From positions 122,208-186,207 of the forward strand of contig NZ_JAFCJX010000017.1 in the NCBI RefSeq assembly GCF_018130695.1: a stretch of 64,000 nucleotides of DNA, given 5' to 3'. Below the pieces are notes generated by a model. It searched no databases. It was not told the origin of the DNA and saw only the letters and a program-made list of their open reading frames with translations. Below are positions 1 to 8,435 of this stretch, one piece after another. Positions within the stretch are counted from its first letter, which is position 1, and every line of letters starts with the position of its first letter. The DNA is from Bradyrhizobium jicamae. Its GTDB lineage: Bacteria; Pseudomonadota; Alphaproteobacteria; Rhizobiales; Xanthobacteraceae. Both the position numbers and the translations under genes were made by a program.

Positions 1-182
1 TTCATGTCACGGCATCTAGCCGTTTCTTCTCCGTCCACTTCGAAAAACTCCGCGCAAGGTATTGGGGTATATCTGGGCGCCGTCCCGTTAAAATTGCATC
101 GTCATTATCAACTCCGCCGCAAAATTTTCTTGCTTGGATTTGCGTAGGGAAGGCAGACGGTTCAACCGGCGGAAAGAAACGC

Positions 183-422
183 ATGAGCGAGCTGGTCTAT
201 TGTTGTCCTCGATGCTTCAAAGTCGCCGGTACAGGGATCTTCGTGGAGGGTGTTCAAACGATCGAGAACATCCAGTGCCGACCGATACTCCTGAAGTGCA
301 AGTCCTGCGGAAACCTGATCAGTGTTGCTGCGAAGAACATGATGATGAGTTCGAGTCTGGAAGGCTCTCGTTTCGCTCCGATGCCGACGGGGCAGTTCAG
401 CGATCATCAGGTCAAAGCGTAG
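183..422 (+). CDS. small protein with two CxxC pairs, function unknown
   Basis: A 79-residue protein I do not recognise by name. It has two cysteine pairs, CPRC at residues 8-11 and CKSC at 39-42, spaced like a small zinc ribbon, which suggests metal binding (inference). The start follows a GGAAAG ribosome site about 8 bases upstream. The last few codons overlap the end of a possible opposite-strand gene. No membrane segment or signal peptide is visible. The cysteine pattern and ribosome site favour a real gene over a chance frame. Confidence 0.5.
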   Translation: MSELVYCCPRCFKVAGTGIFVEGVQTIENIQCRPILLKCKSCGNLISVAAKNMMMSSSLEGSRFAPMPTGQFSDHQVKA

Positions 423-666
423 TCGGTGGCTTCATCGCTGAGATCGTGGTCCGGCGCAATGCGATCAGATGGCTTGGCTTGAACGGGAAGCCGCCCTCCA
501 CCGAGCAGTGCTTGCAGCGCATGTAGCGCTCCAGCTTATGGATCGGCGTATGCTTCGGCCGGCGATGCAATCGTCGGGGCCATACTTTAACGTTGGCGTC
601 GGCATGCGTACATCGCGCGATTATCGGGAGCATCCGAGTGTGCTCTTTGGTCGCGATACAGGCCAC
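412..666 (-). CDS. possible small zinc-ribbon-like protein
   Basis: An 84-residue reading frame starting at GTG, with an AGGA-like site just upstream; an internal ATG at 633 is an alternative start. The C-terminal half (residues 43-78: a basic stretch, CKHC at 51-54, then a PF-K-SHLIALR-like segment) resembles a short conserved protein I remember from Bradyrhizobium genomes. That resemblance is from memory. The expected first cysteine pair appears eroded (a VWPRRLHRR segment), so this may be a decaying copy. It converges on the small cysteine protein at 183-422 and overlaps it by 11 bases. Confidence 0.35.
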   Translation of the reverse strand: MACIATKEHTRMLPIIARCTHADANVKVWPRRLHRRPKHTPIHKLERYMRCKHCSVEGGFPFKPSHLIALRRTTISAMKPPTTL

Positions 667-869
667 CGCGGAAATCCTATGGTGGTTACGACATGATCCA
701 CGTCCTCAACATTGATCCGCGTATTGCGCGGCATTGCTTGCACGCCGGACGCCTCCAAGCAGGAGCTTAGCCGGACGGCAAGTGTTGCCGTCCGGATATA
801 CCTTCCTTTCCCATCAAATAGCTTTGGTGTGTGGCTCTCCACTAGGCGAGCCCAACGAGGAGGCATGTC

Positions 870-1358
870 GTGAACAATCCGTCTATCCCTGACATCACTC
901 TCCCGGCGTCTGACCATCGTCGCTTGGAACGGCTCGCGAAGGTCGGCGCAGATCAAGGCGACGTGGAAGCCCGCTATCTGTTGAGTGAGATCAACCGTGC
1001 GGAGGTCGTCCCCGATCGCGCCGCCAGATTGGACAGCATCGTCACCATGGGTTCGTGGGTCACGTTCTGGTTCAACTGGGGTTTGCCTCGCGAGACGAGG
1101 CAACTGGTGTACCCCGAGGACCACACGTCCCAGCGAACCCAAGTACCAGCGATGTCACCGTTGGGCGCAGCATTGGTCGGGCTGAAGGTCGGAAGTGAAA
1201 TCCCCTTCTTCACCGGCGGGCGCACCAACGTTGCCAGGGTCGAAAGCGTCAGTCGAGGTCATCCGAATGATGTTGTCAGGGGCCTGTTTAGCAATCCGAT
1301 GGTCAAGGGCAAAAAACTCCTCCTTGATGACGATGATCCCGGACCATCAGCAGCTTAG
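870..1358 (+). CDS. Rnk/GreA-GreB C-terminal family protein, first of a tandem pair
   Basis: A 162-residue protein of the family that includes Rnk (regulator of nucleoside diphosphate kinase). These share the GreA/GreB C-terminal FKBP-like fold and act at the RNA polymerase secondary channel. Family features visible here are the segment ending in VYPED (about residues 81-85) and the SPLGAALVGLKVGSEI block near residues 96-111. The GTG start has a strong GAGGAGG site upstream. An ATG two codons earlier is followed at once by TGA, which excludes it. The acidic tail (LLLDDDDPG) is longer than usual. The gene is 16 bases from a second homologue and probably co-transcribed with it. Without the Gre N-terminal coiled coil, transcript cleavage is unlikely. 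Confidence 0.75.
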   Translation: MNNPSIPDITLPASDHRRLERLAKVGADQGDVEARYLLSEINRAEVVPDRAARLDSIVTMGSWVTFWFNWGLPRETRQLVYPEDHTSQRTQVPAMSPLGAALVGLKVGSEIPFFTGGRTNVARVESVSRGHPNDVVRGLFSNPMVKGKKLLLDDDDPGPSAA

Positions 1359-1374
1359 AAAAGGAGAGGAGATA

Positions 1375-1788
1375 ATGAGCAGGACTAATCGCAAGGCGAA
1401 CTCTGAAATTGTGTTGCCGCCCATAACGGTGATGGAGGACGAGGCTAGGCGTCTAAACGCCCTGGCCAATTCGAGCGCGATGCTCTTCCCGCGAGTGGCC
1501 CATTTCCTTGCGCGGGAGTTGGAGCGTGCGAGCGTCGTCACGGACAACTCCGATCTCCGCGGCGTGGTCCGCATGGGATCGCAGGTCCGGTATTGCGATG
1601 ACAAGACGGGTGAAGTGCGGGACGTGGTGTTGGTGTATCCGCATGAGGCGGACATAACGCTCAAGCGCGTCTCGGTTCTTACGCCGGTCGGAGCTGCGTT
1701 GATCGGACTGTCGGTGGGCCAAGCCATCGAGTTTCAAACGCCGGGTCACAACAAGCGGTCGTTAAGGGTACTAGGCGTGTCCAACTAA
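1375..1788 (+). CDS. Rnk/GreA-GreB C-terminal family protein, second of a tandem pair
   Basis: A 137-residue Rnk-like protein, close to the usual family length. It shows the full pattern: an N-terminal helical part with ARELERASVV, MGSQVRY, VVLVYPHEAD, and TPVGAALIGLSVGQAIEF. It should bind RNA polymerase rather than cleave RNA, because the Gre coiled-coil tip is missing (family knowledge). The start is the ATG after AGGAGAGGAG at 1361-1370; a longer frame from 1195 only overlaps the upstream gene. It follows the first homologue by 16 bases, and a strong terminator-like hairpin lies 41 bases downstream, so the two probably form one transcript. Confidence 0.8.
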   Translation: MSRTNRKANSEIVLPPITVMEDEARRLNALANSSAMLFPRVAHFLARELERASVVTDNSDLRGVVRMGSQVRYCDDKTGEVRDVVLVYPHEADITLKRVSVLTPVGAALIGLSVGQAIEFQTPGHNKRSLRVLGVSN

Positions 1789-1829
1789 AGGCTCGCGGTG
1801 CCGTATGGCGTAAGCGGGAGGAGAAGCGA

Positions 1830-1865
1830 AGGCCCCGGGGCGCGTCAGCATGCCGGGGCCTTTTT
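1830..1865. terminator. intrinsic terminator, possibly bidirectional
   Basis: The 9-bp inverted repeat AGGCCCCGG / CCGGGGCCT (1830-1838 and 1853-1861) is followed by a run of T on the plus strand. It ends the Rnk pair. The opposite-strand gene at 1869-2048 converges on it and could use the same hairpin. Confidence 0.85.
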
Positions 1866-1868
1866 CGC

Positions 1869-2048
1869 CTAACGCTGATGGCCTAGTCCAAGTCCAAGGC
1901 TGAGAGCCTTCTGTCGCAACGAGCCTTCGGAGCGCTTCATCAGCTTCGAGAGTTTTGTCACTGGGGTGCGGGCCTTGGAATGCGCCTTGAGCAGCTTGAC
2001 ATCGTCCTTGGTGTACTCTCTGCGCTTGGTCTTTGTCTTTTTGGCCAC
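1869..2048 (-). CDS. small basic protein, function unknown
   Basis: A 59-residue, very lysine- and arginine-rich protein starting at GTG (VAKKTKTKRREYTKDD...), with a GGAG site about 10 bases upstream. The middle (residues 27-50) has the rhythm of a helix-turn-helix or Myb-like helix pair (TPVTKLSKLMKRSEGSL). The composition suggests nucleic acid binding (inference). Short proteins of this kind are common in Bradyrhizobium (from memory). It converges on the Rnk pair. An in-frame ATG at 2096 gives a longer product, but it lacks a good ribosome site. Confidence 0.65.
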   Translation of the reverse strand: MAKKTKTKRREYTKDDVKLLKAHSKARTPVTKLSKLMKRSEGSLRQKALSLGLGLGHQR

Positions 2049-2180
2049 TTGATATTTTCTCCGCCGTGATTGAGTTAACGGCTTTAAGGTGATCATGCGA
2101 ATGCGTCAAGCAAGCGCCAGCGCCAGATCGATCCAGTCGAAGCGTTTGGTCATGCTGCGAGCTGACCAGGACATCGCGGA

Positions 2181-2591
2181 CATTCTTGGTGTTTCTTCAG
2201 GAGATCACTGAGATTACGACCGGGTTGAAGGCGCTGGCCAAAGAACTAAGTGTGCCAGTCATCGCCCTATCCCAGCTTTCGCGGTTGGTCGAAAACCGCG
2301 ATGAAAAACGCCCCGCAACTCTCGGACCTTCGAGAATCAGGCTCGATTGAACAAGACGCCGACGTCGTATTGTTTGTGTTTCGCGAAGAATATTATCTCA
2401 AGAACAAGGAGCCCAAGCCCGGCACCGATGAGTACCTCGCTTGGGAATCCGAGATGGGAGACGCTCGCGGCAACGCAGAGGTCATCATTGCCAAGCAGCG
2501 GCATGGTCCGACCGGCACAGTGCCTATGACGTTTCAAGGCGAGTTCACCCGGTTCTTCGACCTCGCCGAACATAGCCGCTTGCCGCGCTGA
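2181..2591 (+). pseudogene. dnaB: C-terminal fragment of replicative DNA helicase DnaB, frameshifted
   Basis: The translation matches the last part of DnaB helicase: EITEITTGLKALAKEL, VPVIALSQLSR, VENRDEKRP, then LSDLRESGSIEQDADVV, FVFREEYYL and IIAKQRHGPTGTV. This covers the end of the RecA-like domain, including the segment before motif H4. The Walker A and N-terminal domain are absent. Near 2310-2314 an extra C in a CGCCCC run shifts the frame between KRP and QLSDL. The fragment therefore cannot make a working helicase and is probably a remnant left by recombination. Confidence 0.85.
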
Positions 2592-2783
2592 TCGGAGTGG
2601 CCCCGACTCTGGCGCCCCTTCAGACGTAAGTGGGCCAGCAGGGAGCAGGTGGAGATACAAGCCAGCTCTAGCATCGCCGCGATGCAAACGACGCTCTCCA
2701 ACCCGAGCTAAACCAGTTCGCTCAACCGCCGGCCTTCACCAATTCGGGAAGATGACGCCGGACAAGCCGATCGAGGTGCTGTC

Positions 2784-2960
2784 GTGGCCTCAGGCGCTAC
2801 GCGGGCAGCCGGAAAACTGGCCATTGAGGCGATCGAGACCGAGTCGGGCGGAAAGCTCCATGTTAGCGGTCAGGCGCGTCCAGGCACCACCATCAACCTC
2901 TATTTCAACGACAGGTTCATAGCTGACGACCGCAGACGCCTCTCGGTCACGATCAACAAG
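2784..2960 (+). pseudogene. possible remnant of a LysM/Ig-like secreted protein
   Basis: The plus-strand frame here reads IEAIETESGGKLHVSG, ARPGTTINLYFNDRF and similar. This resembles the beta-rich repeats of LysM-associated Ig-like proteins, where 'GKL.V.G.A.PG..V..Y.N' is typical (family recognition from memory). It has no start signal and no matching neighbours, and the frame then runs on antisense to the dehydrogenase gene. It is most likely a fragment stranded beside the DnaB remnant. Confidence 0.3.
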
Positions 2961-3050
2961 GATGTGGTGGCCGGCGATCCGCTCGCGTCGGGCATTTTTG
3001 AGGTGCTGGACGGGAGCGCGGAGGCCCGTCCGGCCGCGGAGCAGCGGCGC

Positions 3051-4016
3051 TTAGACCGGATTGATCGGTGGGCGACCGCCCAGCACCGCCGCAACATTAT
3101 CGAGTGCCGCAAAGCCCATGGCGTTCCGCGAGTCCACCGTGGCGCTCGCAACGTGCGGCGTCAGAAATACGTTCGGCAGTTCGGCAAAGCGTGTGTCGAA
3201 GGTCGGCTCCTTGCGGTAGACGTCGAGGCCGGCTGCGAACAAGTGGCCGGATTTAAGCGCATCGATCAAGGCATCTTCGTCAACCAGAGACCCGCGCGCC
3301 GCGTTCACGAACACCGCGCCGCGGGGAAGAAGACCGAATGCTTGGCGCGTCATCAACGTTCCGAACCCTCCTGGCACGTGCAGAGTGAGTATGTCGCAGC
3401 GCGGCAACATGTCGTTGATCTCTGCGACGAATTCGGCGCCCTGCTCGGCGTCGGCGGGCGCCCGTGCGCGATCATTGTAGAGAATACGCATATTGAAGAC
3501 TTGTGCGCGCCGGGCGACGGCCCGGCCGATGCGACCAAAGCCGACGATCCCAAGGGTTTGCCCATTTACCCGTTTGCCGAGCATGTCCGGCATGCCGAAC
3601 GATTTGCGCCAGCCAGCGCGCATGATCTGTTCGTACTGAGAGGCGCGCCGGCAGGCCGCGAGTATCAGCATGAACGCAAAATCCGCGGTGCATTCCGTGA
3701 GGGCATCGGGCGCGTTCGTCACGACGATCCCGCGGGCGCGGGCCTCCTCCACGTCCATGTGGTCGAAACCGGCGCTCGGATTAGCAATGATGCGGATGCT
3801 ATCAGGCAGGGCGGCGATATCTGCGGCTCGCAAGGCTGCCTTCTTGCCGGGCATGATGGCCTGGCTGCCCTGGGCGCGGGCTGCGGCAACAACGGCTGCG
3901 GCGTCCATGTCTTGGTCGGCGACGAATGCATCGAATTCGCGGACGGCCCGCTCGGCCACAGCGTCGGGCACGCGCCGGGCGACAAGAAGTTTCGGCGCGT
4001 CGGTCGTTGAAGTCAT
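3051..4016 (-). CDS. D-isomer-specific 2-hydroxyacid dehydrogenase (glyoxylate/hydroxypyruvate reductase-like)
   Basis: A 321-residue NAD(P)-dependent reductase that would interconvert a 2-oxoacid and a D-2-hydroxyacid in the cytoplasm. The Rossmann motif VGFGRIGRAVARR is present. So are the three catalytic residues of the family: Arg in NAARGSLVDE, Glu in LDVYRKEP and His in LTPHVAS. The length matches the family. The ATG at 4016 follows AAAGGGA; the same frame stays open far upstream, but only as a shadow of the transporter gene. It lies 44 bases after the sugar-acid-type MFS transporter, so both probably act on one imported hydroxyacid or sugar acid. The exact substrate cannot be read from the sequence. 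Confidence 0.88.
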   Translation of the reverse strand: MTSTTDAPKLLVARRVPDAVAERAVREFDAFVADQDMDAAAVVAAARAQGSQAIMPGKKAALRAADIAALPDSIRIIANPSAGFDHMDVEEARARGIVVTNAPDALTECTADFAFMLILAACRRASQYEQIMRAGWRKSFGMPDMLGKRVNGQTLGIVGFGRIGRAVARRAQVFNMRILYNDRARAPADAEQGAEFVAEINDMLPRCDILTLHVPGGFGTLMTRQAFGLLPRGAVFVNAARGSLVDEDALIDALKSGHLFAAGLDVYRKEPTFDTRFAELPNVFLTPHVASATVDSRNAMGFAALDNVAAVLGGRPPINPV

Positions 4017-4060
4017 TCTGTGTTCCCTTTCGCTGATTTGCCCATGCATGGTGCGGTTGC

Positions 4061-5371
4061 TCACAATTCTATCCGGTGCAGACGTCCCAGGAGCAGCGAA
4101 TAGGACAGTGCTCCGAGCAGGCTCATGATTCCGATGAAATTGAGCGCCCAGTAGAACGAACCCGAAAACTTCAGGACGTAACCGATCACGAGCGGTGTCG
4201 TGACGCCGGCAATATTTGCCGCGAGGCTGGTGATCCCACTCGTCAAACCGATGAACTGCTTCGGGGCAATCTCGGATACCGCCGTCCAGGACGACGATCC
4301 GACGCCCTGGGCGAAGAAAGTCACGGTGAGAATCGCGATGATCCATTCGTCGGACGTGACCATGTTGACCAGCACGATCGAGGCGCCGAGCAGAGTGCCG
4401 ATGATCAGCGGGGCTTTCCGGGCCAGCGACATGCTGGTGCCGCGCCGGATGAAGAAATCCGATACGGCTCCGGCCACGAGGATGCCAGCCGTGGCACCGA
4501 GAAACGGAATGGCTTGGAAAACTCCGACCTTGAGCATGGTCATCTGGCGCTCCTCGATCAGAAAGGTCATGAACCACGTCGAGAAGAAGACCAGCACCGT
4601 GTTGTTGCAATACTTCCCCAGGCAGATCGCGATCACTTGCCTGTGCGACAAAAGCTTGAGAAGCGCACGCCAATCGAATTCCGTGCGTTCCTTGTTGTTG
4701 ACGAGTCCACCGCCGGCTTCGATCTCCTCGAGTTCCTCTACGCTGATGCGCTTGCACGCGCGAGGGTCCTGATAAATGAAATACCAGGCCGTGCCGAGCA
4801 CGATTCCGGCAATCCCCGTCGTGAAGAACACAGAGCGCCATCCGAAGTCGAGCGCCATCCATAGCAGCCCACCTGCGAACAACGGCGTTCCCAAATATTG
4901 GCCAGCCACATAGATGCTGGTCGCGAGGCCGCGCTCCCTCATCGGGAACCACATCGTGACGGCGCGTGCATTGGCAGGGAATGCGGGCGACTCGAGGGCA
5001 CCAATCGCAAGGCGTGACCCGAACAGCATATTGAAGCCGTTCGCAAATCCCTGAACCATTGTGGCCGTCGACCATGCCACGAGAGCGAAGGCATAGGTGA
5101 TGCGCGACCCGAACAGGTCGACGATGTAGCCACCGGGTACCAATGCGATCGCATAGGTCAGGCCGAAGGCTGCGAATATCTGCCCCATCTGCGCCTTGTC
5201 CAGGTTGAGCTCCTTGCTCAGGAACGGCGCCGCCACGCCGAGATTGGTGCGGTCGACGAAATTGACCAGTGTTGCGAGCAGGATGAAGAACAGCATCGTG
5301 TATCGGACCGGAATTCGCCACGCGCGTGGCCGTGAAGGCGCTGCGCTGACATTGGTGACGTTCAATTGCAT
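4061..5371 (-). CDS. MFS transporter, anion:cation symporter (sugar-acid) type
   Basis: A 436-residue inner-membrane protein with about 12 hydrophobic segments. The family pattern is clear: NFVDRTNLGVAAP after helix 1, GYIVDLFGSR between helices 2 and 3, and RLAIGALESPAFPANARAV in helix 4. This resembles the anion:cation symporter family of glucarate, galactonate and hexuronate carriers. The chosen ATG has AACAGGAA directly upstream; a longer frame to 5434 lacks a ribosome site. It leads an operon with the 2-hydroxyacid dehydrogenase and is divergent from the citrate synthase-like gene. The likely role is proton-driven uptake of an organic acid (inference). Confidence 0.9.
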   Translation of the reverse strand: MQLNVTNVSAAPSRPRAWRIPVRYTMLFFILLATLVNFVDRTNLGVAAPFLSKELNLDKAQMGQIFAAFGLTYAIALVPGGYIVDLFGSRITYAFALVAWSTATMVQGFANGFNMLFGSRLAIGALESPAFPANARAVTMWFPMRERGLATSIYVAGQYLGTPLFAGGLLWMALDFGWRSVFFTTGIAGIVLGTAWYFIYQDPRACKRISVEELEEIEAGGGLVNNKERTEFDWRALLKLLSHRQVIAICLGKYCNNTVLVFFSTWFMTFLIEERQMTMLKVGVFQAIPFLGATAGILVAGAVSDFFIRRGTSMSLARKAPLIIGTLLGASIVLVNMVTSDEWIIAILTVTFFAQGVGSSSWTAVSEIAPKQFIGLTSGITSLAANIAGVTTPLVIGYVLKFSGSFYWALNFIGIMSLLGALSYSLLLGRLHRIEL

Positions 5372-5692
5372 TTCCTGTTCCCCTTTGTTTCTTGCTTCAG
5401 TCGATTGACCGCGCGCAACACGGCTGCTGTTCAAACCGCCATCGCGACTTGAACACCCTCGTCAACATGCGATGCGCGCGCACGATCTCGCGTTCGCCGG
5501 AAGGGCGCCGCGGGCTCTCATTGTTGGCCGTCCCGAGAAACGGCAGAGGTCGTGGTTCGATCCGAAAGCACGTCGCAGATATCGGGCGCTGATCTCGTTG
5601 GCCGGGCCCGCACCTTCGGAATTCAAGTTTGCGACAGGTCGATCATCATACTAGAAGGATGATTGGATCAACCTTGATAATGTGAATCAACT
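5372..5692. promoter_or_regulatory. divergent intergenic region between the transporter operon and the citrate synthase-like gene
   Basis: This 321-base spacer separates two divergent genes and must hold both promoters. The part next to 5693 is AT-rich (5640-5690, with TTGATAATGTGAATCAA), in contrast to its GC-rich surroundings. I see no confident regulator gene or operator palindrome. Open frames of 60-66 residues here lack ribosome sites and are not called. Confidence 0.45.
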
Positions 5693-6843
5693 ATGGGGAA
5701 ATGGCTGACACGTGCGGAAGCCTTGCGCGAGCTCGGCGTGCGGCTGCAAACGCTCTATGCGTATGCGAGCCGAGGACTCATCAGGGTTTCCAGCGATCCT
5801 GGAAATCCGAGACGAAGTCTCTATCGAATGGAGGATATCGCAAGCCTCGTCGCCAAGCGTAACCGCGGTCGACGACCGGAAGCCATTGCAGCCGGGACCA
5901 TCTGGCTCGGAGAACCGATCATCACGACCGCTATTTCGACCATTCATCGCGGCCGATTGTACTATCGCGGCCGCGATGCGATTCAATTGTCGGAAACTGC
6001 GAGTTTGGAGGAAGCCGCCGCGGTGTTGTGGGATTCCCCTGTGACGCCACGGTTTGAAACCATCCGCCTTGGTCCGTCAGGACGCTTACGGATGAGAGGG
6101 CGGGCCTTCAATGCCATTGCGGACGCAGCGGCGGGCGGTGCTCCGACCCTGGGCCTGCGTCCAGCGTCTTGCGCGAAGAGGCCGCAAGCCTGGTGGGGCG
6201 TTTGGTCTCCGCGTTTGGCGCCCGCCAGGGCGACGAGCCCGTACACATTCGCCTGGCGAAGGGATGGAAGTTGGAGCCCGCCTCCTTTGATCTCATCAGA
6301 CGCGCTATGGTTCTGCTCGCCGATCAGGAACTGACGAATTCGGTTTTTGCCGCGCGAATCGCGGCCTCGACGGGAGCGTGCCTTGGAGCCTGCATGCTCG
6401 CCGGCTTGGCTGCGACCTCCGGTCCATTGCACGGTGGGGCGTCAATTCGGGTTCAGGGACTTTTGAAGGAGATCGATCGCACCAGCGCGGACGAGGTCAT
6501 TCAACGTCATCTTGAATCAGGATGGCCTATTCCCGGTTTCGGGCACTACATGTACCCGGATGGAGACCCGCCTGCGGCTTCGCTTCTCGAAGCATTTGAA
6601 CCACGGGCACGGCTGAAGCGAACGATTGCCAAGGTGAGCGCCAGCACAGGCCTGGCTCCTACGATCGATCTCGCGCTTGCCACATTGGCAGATCGCTATA
6701 ATTTGCCCGATGATGCTCCGTTCGCACTTTTTGTGATTGGCCGCAGCCTTGGCTGGCTTGCACACAGCATCGAGCAGGTGCTTGCAAATCCGGGCGCCAT
6801 GATACGTCCGCGCGCACGGTATGTCGGCACACCATTTCAGTGA
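5693..6843 (+). pseudogene. citrate synthase-like protein with N-terminal helix-turn-helix, frameshifted
   Basis: The first part has a MerR-like winged helix-turn-helix (TRAEALRELGV, TLYAYASRGLI, SLYRMEDI; residues about 5-53), then the start of a citrate synthase fold (RGRDAIQL, EEAAAVLW). Near 6152-6158 the frame shifts by one base (an excess of 2 or loss of 1 within GGCCTGCG). The rest continues in the next frame: GGAPTLG, EEAASLVGRL, GPLHGGAS and GFGHYMYPDGDPP, both histidine motifs being typical of citrate synthases, to the stop at 6843. Proteins of this fused type occur in rhizobia. Unless the shift is a sequencing error or is bypassed, no active enzyme is made. Confidence 0.82.
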
Positions 6844-6962
6844 TTGACTATCAAAAAATGCGCGCCAGCGAAAGTTGACCACACGGTTTTCGATTACTTG
6901 TCAGGGATGACTGCTATTCAGGGAAGGGACGTACCGCCGGACGGTTCCTCTCTGCCGGTCGG

Positions 6963-7460
6963 TCACGCTCTACCCACAAGCATGGGCTCGCCACCCGGCC
7001 GGCGCCCCCGGAGCGTGCGCGTCAAACAGCTCCTTCCGCAAGGCCTTGCGCTCAACCTGTGGCCGTTTGCGCAGGTCCTGGCCATCGAGCCAGAGAAGAT
7101 CAAAGGCGTAGTAAAGCAAACGATCCTGCTCGCCGCTGGCAAGCGCAGCCTACAGTTCGGAAAAATTGGTCCGACCTTCGTGGATGACGACCACCTCCCC
7201 GTCGATGATCGCCTGACTAATAACGTCAAAGGCGCCCATGATGAGGGAAAACCTCTTGGTCCAGTCGAACCCGTTGCGCGCGTATAGGCCTTGCCCTTCT
7301 TTTTGTTGAGGTGGAGCTGGACCCGGTAGCCGTCGTGTTTGATCTCGTGGAGGTAATCCCCGGTTGGGACCTTCCTGAGCAGCGTCGCCAACTGGGGTTT
7401 GATGAATCCAGGCATCGCCGCTGACGCGCCCGGCACGCGGGATTTGGCACGCTTAACCAT
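6963..7460 (-). pseudogene. ligD: fragment of ATP-dependent DNA ligase (LigD ligase domain)
   Basis: The start of a bacterial ATP-dependent ligase is recognisable: PGFIKPQLATLL, then EIKHDGYRVQ. The KxDG lysine of the latter is the adenylation site. Around 7286-7290 the frame shifts (an extra GC in ACGCGCGCAACG). In the new frame the family sequence continues as NGFDWTKRFSLIM, AIIDGEVVV and NFSEL. An in-frame TAG then replaces what should be a glutamine codon, followed by AALASGEQDRLLYYAFDLLWL. The match ends near 6963, well before the rest of the ligase. One frameshift, one nonsense codon and a truncation make this a clear pseudogene. Confidence 0.85.
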
Positions 7461-7524
7461 ATGCCACTCAAAAACTAACGCAGGACAATGACGAACCAGT
7501 ATAATGAGGTTTTACTGGTGATCC

Positions 7525-7728
7525 ATGTTGGACGATGAATTTAACAAACAGCGATCGATATTGATCCGCGACCTGGCCGACAAAGCCGACGATCCCTTCA
7601 TCAAGCGACGTCTGCTCGACCTCGCTTCTCGGTACGAAAGGCGACCGGTCAAGACTAAACCGATCCCGCCGGTGTCGTTGAGCTGGCCCGACGCCCCGTC
7701 TCCGAAGGATGGCGGCGAGGCCGGCTAA
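7525..7728 (+). CDS. small hypothetical protein
   Basis: A 67-residue protein: acidic and helical at the start (LDDEFNKQRSILIRDLADKADDPFIKRRLLDLASRYE), proline-rich at the end. No catalytic motif is visible. A GAGG-containing site lies upstream of the ATG. The helical N-terminus is of a kind I have seen in short Bradyrhizobium proteins (from memory). It stands alone between the ligase remnant and the KaiC operon. Confidence 0.55.
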   Translation: MLDDEFNKQRSILIRDLADKADDPFIKRRLLDLASRYERRPVKTKPIPPVSLSWPDAPSPKDGGEAG

Positions 7729-8435
7729 TTCTGCCTGGTACTGGGGCGTCCGAGCAGTTCCGGTAGCCGCGAAAATCGCCTTTGCAATCCACCGGGCCTC
7801 ATCGCGCGTCCGGTCCTAGGTTCGGCGCTTTTGGACAGAAGCGGACATCAACCAACCGACAAACTCAGCCGAAAACGTCGAGAATGACCCGTAGCAGACA
7901 TCACATCACAGCGACGCCGCCACGTGTTCGCTGGTAAGGTGGGCCGGATGTCGCTCTGTGCGTAGCACCTGGCGTCACTGTGCGGGTCGATCATTGCAGG
8001 CGTCGTCCCATTACGAGTGCGATACCACCTGACGTCACTCCGCCGCCCAGCGACACAAGCGCCTGGACCGCTTGGCGAGCGCTTGCGGTAGAGCAGGACA
8101 GGCTTTTACGGGGAGACGAAGTCCGACGGTCCGAGGGCAAGTTGGGAGGCGATGGCGCCTAGCCGCGGTGGTCGATTGGCTTGATAACCACCGCTCTGTC
8201 TACCTGTTACGACAGGCGGCACCTGCACCACTGCTACTCACCGCGCCCGCAGCCCCATTTCGAGGCATTCTAGCGGTTCTGGATGCCGGTTATCTCAAAC
8301 TGGAACAAGTTGCTAAGTAGCGTGTTAACCGGCCCGGGCGGGTGTGCACTTCTGACGTTGCGATGAGCCAGTGTCACACCGGTTGCAGCTTCAATGTTGA
8401 AAAAGCCGGGCTGCCGCAAAGGGTGAGGTTGCGCA
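7729..8435. other. long non-coding leader region upstream of the KaiC operon
   Basis: About 700 bases with no convincing gene. It contains an imperfect direct repeat, ACCTGGCGTCACT at 7967-7979 and ACCTGACGTCACT at 8027-8039, exactly 60 bases apart with related flanks. It also contains a perfect 8-bp inverted repeat, GCGGTGGT / ACCACCGC (8165-8172 and 8187-8194), with no T run. The direct repeats could be regulator sites for the KaiC operon (inference). Confidence 0.4.

Noticed and set aside
2784..4010. Long plus-strand frame of 408 residues across the dehydrogenase gene
   Set aside because: Beyond 2960 it is antisense to the well-supported 2-hydroxyacid dehydrogenase; arginine-rich, no domain, no ribosome site.
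4017..5321. Upstream extension of the dehydrogenase frame
   Set aside because: It runs through the MFS gene in another frame and has no family likeness; the dehydrogenase starts at 4016.
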